Assembly: GCF_001447995.1 (NCBI RefSeq) | Contig: NZ_LDPE01000001.1 | Coordinates: 620,001 to 684,000 of the forward strand | Origin: Maribacter dokdonensis DSW-8 | Lineage (GTDB): Bacteria > Bacteroidota > Bacteroidia > Flavobacteriales > Flavobacteriaceae | Reading direction: 5' to 3' | Length of the DNA stretch: 64,000 bases | Part shown: positions 60,266 to 64,000 of the stretch, piece after piece | Layout: each line of letters begins with the position of its first letter | Numbering within the stretch: position 1 is the stretch's first letter | Notes under the pieces: model-generated | Told to the model about the DNA's origin: nothing | The model's input: only the letters and a program-made list of their open reading frames with translations | Databases searched by the model: none | Translations under genes and position numbers: made by a program

Positions 60266-61222
60266 TCATTTACCTATATGATAATACCCCTTGTTAGGTA
60301 TTTCAATAGCATACTTCTTACGAGAACTATTATTTAAATGCGCCTCTCTCAACCATGGGTTATGGCGCTTTAATATTTTGTAGTTTATCTCATATTCTTG
60401 AGCAAAATCCGCAAAATCACTTACAGGCTCATCTATTTCTACAGTGAACGTTGGCACAGCTTCATACATATCCTCTTTTTCTATATGAAAACCATATTTT
60501 TCAGGATTAGACAGTATTTCTTTTATTGCCATAATTCTAAATACATATCTACCGGTTTCACTACCCAATAACAAATCCCAATAATTATCCACTTGCTGTA
60601 TCCCCATATATTTGTTAATTGCTCCTGGACCGGCATTATATGCCGCAGCGGTCAAAGCCCAACTTCCATATTTATTTTTCCATCTATTTAAATACTTACA
60701 CGCAACTTCTGTTGACTTCTCTAAATGGTAGCGCTCATCTACATTTGAATTAACTTCTAGACCATACTCCCTGCCCGTATCTCTCATTATCTGCCAGAAA
60801 CCGGTAGCACCTGCAGGAGACACCACATTGGTTAAGCCACTTTCTGCAACTGCTAAATATTTGAAATCATCTGGAATACCATTTTTTGCCAAAATAGGTT
60901 CTATTACCGGAAAATATTTATGAGCCCTTTTTATAAGCAATACTGCATTTGACTGCCAATAGGTATTAACCAAAAATTCCCTATCAATACGCTCTAAAAT
61001 TTCCGGGTCTTCTTGTGGAACCACCTCTCCTGCAAAATTTAAGTTTTCAGGAATTTCTATGGATGATATTTTATATGATTTAGCTACATTTTTTTGAACA
61101 CTATCATTGACCACAACATTATCTTCTACAGCCGTACTGTTGGTATTACCCACCGCAAATATCAATGTACCCGCAACAAAAACAACCCCTAACAACATCA
61201 ATATATTCTTAATAGTTTTCAT
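60266..61222 (-). CDS. lytic transglycosylase (SLT/MltD-like)
   Basis: Cuts the glycan strands of peptidoglycan. It has 318 residues with an N-terminal membrane anchor or signal (IKNILMLLGVVFVAGTLIFAVG). The SLT domain (about 95-215) has the catalytic Glu in YLAVAESGLTN, then VSPAGATGFWQIM and the AAYNAGPGAINKYM motif. A C-terminal part (about 250-318) has FADFAQEYEINYKILKRHNPWLREAHL, a single LysM-like motif. A -7 box (TACCTTTG) lies at 61265-61272. Confidence 0.93.
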   Translation of the reverse strand: MKTIKNILMLLGVVFVAGTLIFAVGNTNSTAVEDNVVVNDSVQKNVAKSYKISSIEIPENLNFAGEVVPQEDPEILERIDREFLVNTYWQSNAVLLIKRAHKYFPVIEPILAKNGIPDDFKYLAVAESGLTNVVSPAGATGFWQIMRDTGREYGLEVNSNVDERYHLEKSTEVACKYLNRWKNKYGSWALTAAAYNAGPGAINKYMGIQQVDNYWDLLLGSETGRYVFRIMAIKEILSNPEKYGFHIEKEDMYEAVPTFTVEIDEPVSDFADFAQEYEINYKILKRHNPWLREAHLNNSSRKKYAIEIPNKGYYHIGK

Positions 61223-61264
61223 GAATTTTATATTTTAAATTATTTCTTCCAATTATAAGTCTAC

Positions 61265-61272
61265 CAAAGGTA
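61265..61272 (-). promoter_or_regulatory. -7 box of the lytic transglycosylase gene
   Basis: TACCTTTG on the minus strand, 43 bases before the ATG. No clear -33 TTG. Confidence 0.5.
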
Positions 61273-61286
61273 TATATAGAACTATC

Positions 61287-61955
61287 TTATTCCAAAATAA
61301 TTGTTGGCAAGTTCTCGTTAAACCATTTTGCCCTATGTATGATCATGGTATGTGTACCATTCTTAACAGGTATACAATGAGCAATATTGCTCATAGGAAA
61401 CACTGTGTCTTTCTCTCCATGAATATGAACCAAATTATCACACGGTACTTCTTGTGTCCAATTCACCAATTCATGTATGCACCAATCTATATAACCTTTA
61501 TCCCTTACGGATAAATATCGTTCGTATAAAGACAACCTTTTTGTCACACTTTCACCAAATGCATATTTGGCAACTAACTCCACATTGTTGACGAGCCCGG
61601 TAGGAAGCAATTTATGAATACTGGTATATCTTGCAAATAACATCCTTTTAGGTAATTCAAATCTCGATTTTACACTTGAAACAATAATAACCTTATTTAC
61701 TTGGATATATTTGACCATTTCTTGCACCAAAAGACCACCCAAGGAAACACCCAGTAAAACCACATTATCCTCTTTTACCTTTTCGCTCATTTTCTTTGCA
61801 TAATCAGTAAAGGATATACCCTTTGTAGGAATATCCCACTCCAGCAAATGCACCACAAATGTCTCTTTGGGTAAATTTAAATATTCAAAAATTGAAGAAC
61901 TCGCAGCCATACCCGGCATACAATACAAATGAATTTTATTATCTTCCATAGCCAT
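61287..61955 (-). CDS. alpha/beta hydrolase
   Basis: A small cytoplasmic hydrolase of 222 residues. The opening IHLYCMPGMAASSSIFEYL carries the oxyanion-hole loop, GVSLGGLLVQEM the nucleophile Ser, HGEKDTVFP an acidic residue and NGTHTMIIHRA the catalytic His. No signal peptide is visible. The substrate is unknown. An alternative start at 61949 (MEDNKIHL) would remove two residues and cannot be excluded. Confidence 0.87.
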   Translation of the reverse strand: MAMEDNKIHLYCMPGMAASSSIFEYLNLPKETFVVHLLEWDIPTKGISFTDYAKKMSEKVKEDNVVLLGVSLGGLLVQEMVKYIQVNKVIIVSSVKSRFELPKRMLFARYTSIHKLLPTGLVNNVELVAKYAFGESVTKRLSLYERYLSVRDKGYIDWCIHELVNWTQEVPCDNLVHIHGEKDTVFPMSNIAHCIPVKNGTHTMIIHRAKWFNENLPTIILE

Positions 61956-62126
61956 GAAACGTAGTAAAAACTAGGAAATTAAGTATTTTTTAACTAGTTT
62001 TGTAAGAGAATGTGAAAAACACTTTCTTTTCATTGTGTTTTAATCTTATAGCATTTCTAAACGACAAAATTACGATTTGAGAACATCGTAATTTTTTTGT
62101 CTAACAACAACACTAAAATTACCTAT

Positions 62127-62423
62127 ATGAACGATGTTATCATTAATGACAATTCTTTTCTGCGCCAGTTTGAAACTACGGTAAACGGTCATCTTGCTAG
62201 AATAGAATATTCTTCTCAAGAACGAAAAGTCTTTCTTACCAAATTGGTAGTTCCAGAAGAAATTACAGACGAAAGTTTTAGGGAAAACTTCATCAAAGCC
62301 GTTCTAAGTATTATTCAAGAAAGAAATCTTAGAGTTGTTCCAACAAGTCCTCATATTGCAGGATTTCTACGTAAAAATAGAAGACAATACAAAGAGATGC
62401 TACCTATAGGTATACGCATCTAA
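62127..62423 (+). CDS. small GNAT-type N-acetyltransferase (YjdJ-like)
   Basis: A protein of 98 residues resembling the short GNAT family without the usual full fold: NGHLARIEYSSQERKVFLTKLVVPEEI gives the central strands, and VVPTSPHIAGFLRKNRRQYKEML the C-terminal pattern of that group. Its acceptor is unknown. An upstream TTG at 62097 would add ten residues; the ATG at 62127 is more likely. It ends at a terminator shared with mtaB. Confidence 0.85.
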   Translation: MNDVIINDNSFLRQFETTVNGHLARIEYSSQERKVFLTKLVVPEEITDESFRENFIKAVLSIIQERNLRVVPTSPHIAGFLRKNRRQYKEMLPIGIRI

Positions 62424-62431
62424 CAAAATTT

Positions 62432-62460
62432 AAAAGCCTTTCTTCGGAAAGGCTTTTTTT
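62432..62460. terminator. bidirectional terminator between the GNAT gene and mtaB
   Basis: AAAAGCCTTTC (62432-62442) and GAAAGGCTTTT (62447-62457) close a C(TTCG)G tetraloop, with further T on the plus strand and TTTTAAATTTT on the minus strand. Confidence 0.88.
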
Positions 62461-63789
62461 TTACGCTTCAACTTCTTCTTTTACAAAATTGAACCTAACC
62501 AAACCATCATTGTCTATTTCTGTTAGCTTCACTTTATGCAAGGTATTAACCAACGCCGGATTCCAGGGTGATTTCACCTTAACATAATTCTCCGTGAATC
62601 CATGAATATAACCTTCTTTATTCTCACCTTCAAACAAAACAGTAAGATCATTGCCTAATTGACTTTCATAAAAAGTCCTTCTTTTCTTTACAGACAAACC
62701 TCTTAACATTTTGCTTCGCTTGTTACGCACTTTATTAGGCACTACCCCATTCATTGTGGCAGCTGGCGTATTATCTCTTTCCGAATAGGTAAAAACATGT
62801 AAATATGAAATATCCAAATCATTTAAGAAATGATAGGTCTCTAAAAAATGTTCTTCGGTCTCTCCCGGAAAACCTACAATAACATCAACACCAATACAGC
62901 AATTTGGAATTACCTCCCTAATTTTTGCAACGCGCTCCTTATAAAGATTAGTCATATACCTACGCTTCATCAATTTCAAAAGATCATCACTACCGCTTTG
63001 TAATGGTATATGAAAATGAGGTACAAAAGTTTTACTTTGAGCAACAAACTCAATGGTTTCGTTTTTCAAAAGATTGGGCTCAATTGAAGAGATTCGTAGC
63101 CTATGAATACCATCTACATCATCTAACGCCTTTACCAAATCTAAAAAAGTGTGTTCGTGCTTTTTATTACCGAATTCACCTTTACCGTAATCGCCAATAT
63201 TTACTCCTGTCAATACAATTTCCTTAATACCTTGTTCAGATATATCCGCAGCATTTTTCAGCACATTTTCCAAGGTATCACTTCTAGAAATTCCTCGAGC
63301 AAGCGGAATTGTACAATAGGTACATTTATAATCACAACCATCTTGAACCTTTAAAAAAGCTCTGGTTCTGTCACCAATTGCATAGCTACCTACATAAAAG
63401 TCTGCGTCAGCAATTTCACAAGAATGCACTTGACCATGGTCATTTTTAGTTAAATCATTTATATAGTCGGTAATCTTAAATTTTTCGGTAGCACCCAACA
63501 CAAGATCAACACCATCAACATCTGCCAGCTCTTCAGGTTTTAATTGTGCATAACAGCCAACAGCAGCTACAAAGGCATCTGCATTTATTTTCTGAGCTTT
63601 TTTAACAATGGTCTTAAATTTCTTATCTGCATTATCTGTTACAGAACATGTATTTATTACATACATATCTGCTTTTTCAGAAAAATCAACCCTTTCAAAT
63701 CCTTCATCTGCAAAACTACGGGCAATTGTAGAGGTTTCCGAAAAATTCAACTTACATCCTAAAGTGTAAAATGCCACTTTTTTCTTCAT
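62461..63789 (-). CDS. mtaB: tRNA t6A37 methylthiotransferase
   Basis: Radical-SAM enzyme that converts t6A37 to ms2t6A37 in tRNA. The 442 residues have the N-terminal UPF0004 domain with three cluster Cys (GCKLNFSET, INTCSVTDNADKK, VGCYAQ), the radical-SAM motif CDYKCTYC, then GFPGETEEHF and a C-terminal TRAM-like segment (VLFEGENKEGYIHGFTENYVKVK). The phrase TLGCKLNFSETS distinguishes the MtaB branch from MiaB. It converges on the GNAT gene. Confidence 0.96.
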   Translation of the reverse strand: MKKKVAFYTLGCKLNFSETSTIARSFADEGFERVDFSEKADMYVINTCSVTDNADKKFKTIVKKAQKINADAFVAAVGCYAQLKPEELADVDGVDLVLGATEKFKITDYINDLTKNDHGQVHSCEIADADFYVGSYAIGDRTRAFLKVQDGCDYKCTYCTIPLARGISRSDTLENVLKNAADISEQGIKEIVLTGVNIGDYGKGEFGNKKHEHTFLDLVKALDDVDGIHRLRISSIEPNLLKNETIEFVAQSKTFVPHFHIPLQSGSDDLLKLMKRRYMTNLYKERVAKIREVIPNCCIGVDVIVGFPGETEEHFLETYHFLNDLDISYLHVFTYSERDNTPAATMNGVVPNKVRNKRSKMLRGLSVKKRRTFYESQLGNDLTVLFEGENKEGYIHGFTENYVKVKSPWNPALVNTLHKVKLTEIDNDGLVRFNFVKEEVEA

Positions 63790-63876
63790 CTAATCTTCTC
63801 TTTTGAGAATGTAAAAATACTTAAACTTCAACTAGTTTAAAAAAAATACAAGTAATTGATATTCAGATTTAAAGAC

Positions 63877-64000
63877 TTAATACTTTCTCCATTTTTTAGT
63901 TATCTCGAATACATGGGTAAGAATATCGGCTTCAATTTCATTGAACTCCACCCCTCTTCTAGCCATCATTACCTTAGCAGCATCAAATGCTTTTGCGGGC
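63877..64000 (-). CDS. 3' end of an unidentified gene
   Basis: The last 40 codons of a minus-strand gene enter from the right edge: residues PAKAFDAAKVMMARRGVEFN, then EIEADILTHVFEITKKWRKY, ending in TAA (63877-63879). The piece is helical with a basic end. It is too short to name. It is upstream of mtaB on the same strand with 87 bases between them. Confidence 0.6.
   Translation of the reverse strand, partial: PAKAFDAAKVMMARRGVEFNEIEADILTHVFEITKKWRKY

Noticed and set aside
1..64000. tRNA genes, CRISPR arrays, insertion sequences, prophage or integrative elements
   Set aside because: No cloverleaf-like sequence, regular spacer-repeat pattern, transposase, integrase or phage gene was seen; the gaps are too short for most of these.

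Overview
The window reads as an ordinary chromosomal stretch of a member of the Bacteroidota, most likely a marine Flavobacteriaceae species. Reasons: AT-rich DNA; -7 boxes of the form TAnnTTTG in front of many genes; an Oar-type TonB-dependent receptor; tandem DUF4252 genes behind an ECF sigma factor; LytTR, SatD/DUF3307 and Pycsar-effector-type proteins; and a CarB that ends without the allosteric domain. No tRNA, rRNA, insertion sequence, prophage or CRISPR array was seen. Genes are densely packed, and the only gap above 300 bases (41408-41715) is largely filled by a cobalamin riboswitch.

Layout. 1-8.3 kb: an SDR oxidoreductase behind an operator-like repeat cluster, hisS, a small conserved protein, an Oar-like outer-membrane receptor, the rpsF-rpsR-rplI operon and an orphan LytTR response regulator. 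8.3-13.6 kb: nadC-yihY-DUF2147-priA operon with divergent rlmH. 13.6-19.3 kb: a membrane sensor with a kinase dimerisation hairpin but no ATPase domain, a SerB-SerA fusion, a hydrolase-DUF3307-SatD operon and a small membrane methyltransferase. 19.3-25 kb: rdgB, DUF4337, a DEAD-box helicase with a long leader, a small exported protein and a GH13 lipoprotein. 25-31.8 kb: VOC and SRPBCC proteins, trmH, a sirtuin, a haem-binding protein, a HEAT-like protein, purB and two convergent MscS channels. 31.9-38 kb: ECF sigma/anti-sigma with three DUF4252 proteins, divergent from two tandem S41 protease lipoproteins.

38-44.7 kb is a vitamin B12 uptake locus. A cobalamin riboswitch controls a BtuB-like receptor and a BtuG-like beta-propeller lipoprotein. 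A divergent BtuF-BtuC-BtuD transporter operon lies in one continuous reading frame broken only by two TAA codons, and neither btuC nor btuD has an ATG start. 44.8-51.5 kb: rmuC, a thioesterase and the oxidative pentose phosphate genes (zwf-pgl divergent from gnd). 51.5-54.5 kb holds the least explained block: a GIY-YIG protein, a Pycsar-type transmembrane effector fused to a degenerate HD domain, and upstream of it a membrane-anchored protein with a kinase-like DWDRH...DRD signature. 54.7-64 kb: acyl-CoA ligase, carB, rpmH, a TPR-like membrane protein, a lytic transglycosylase, a hydrolase, a small GNAT protein, mtaB and the 3' end of one more gene.

The observations most worth following are the ATG-less same-frame btuFCD operon, the kinase-like/pseudo-HD-PycTM pair, SatD as a cyclase-like fold with a DNA-binding tail, and the ATPase-less DHp sensor.
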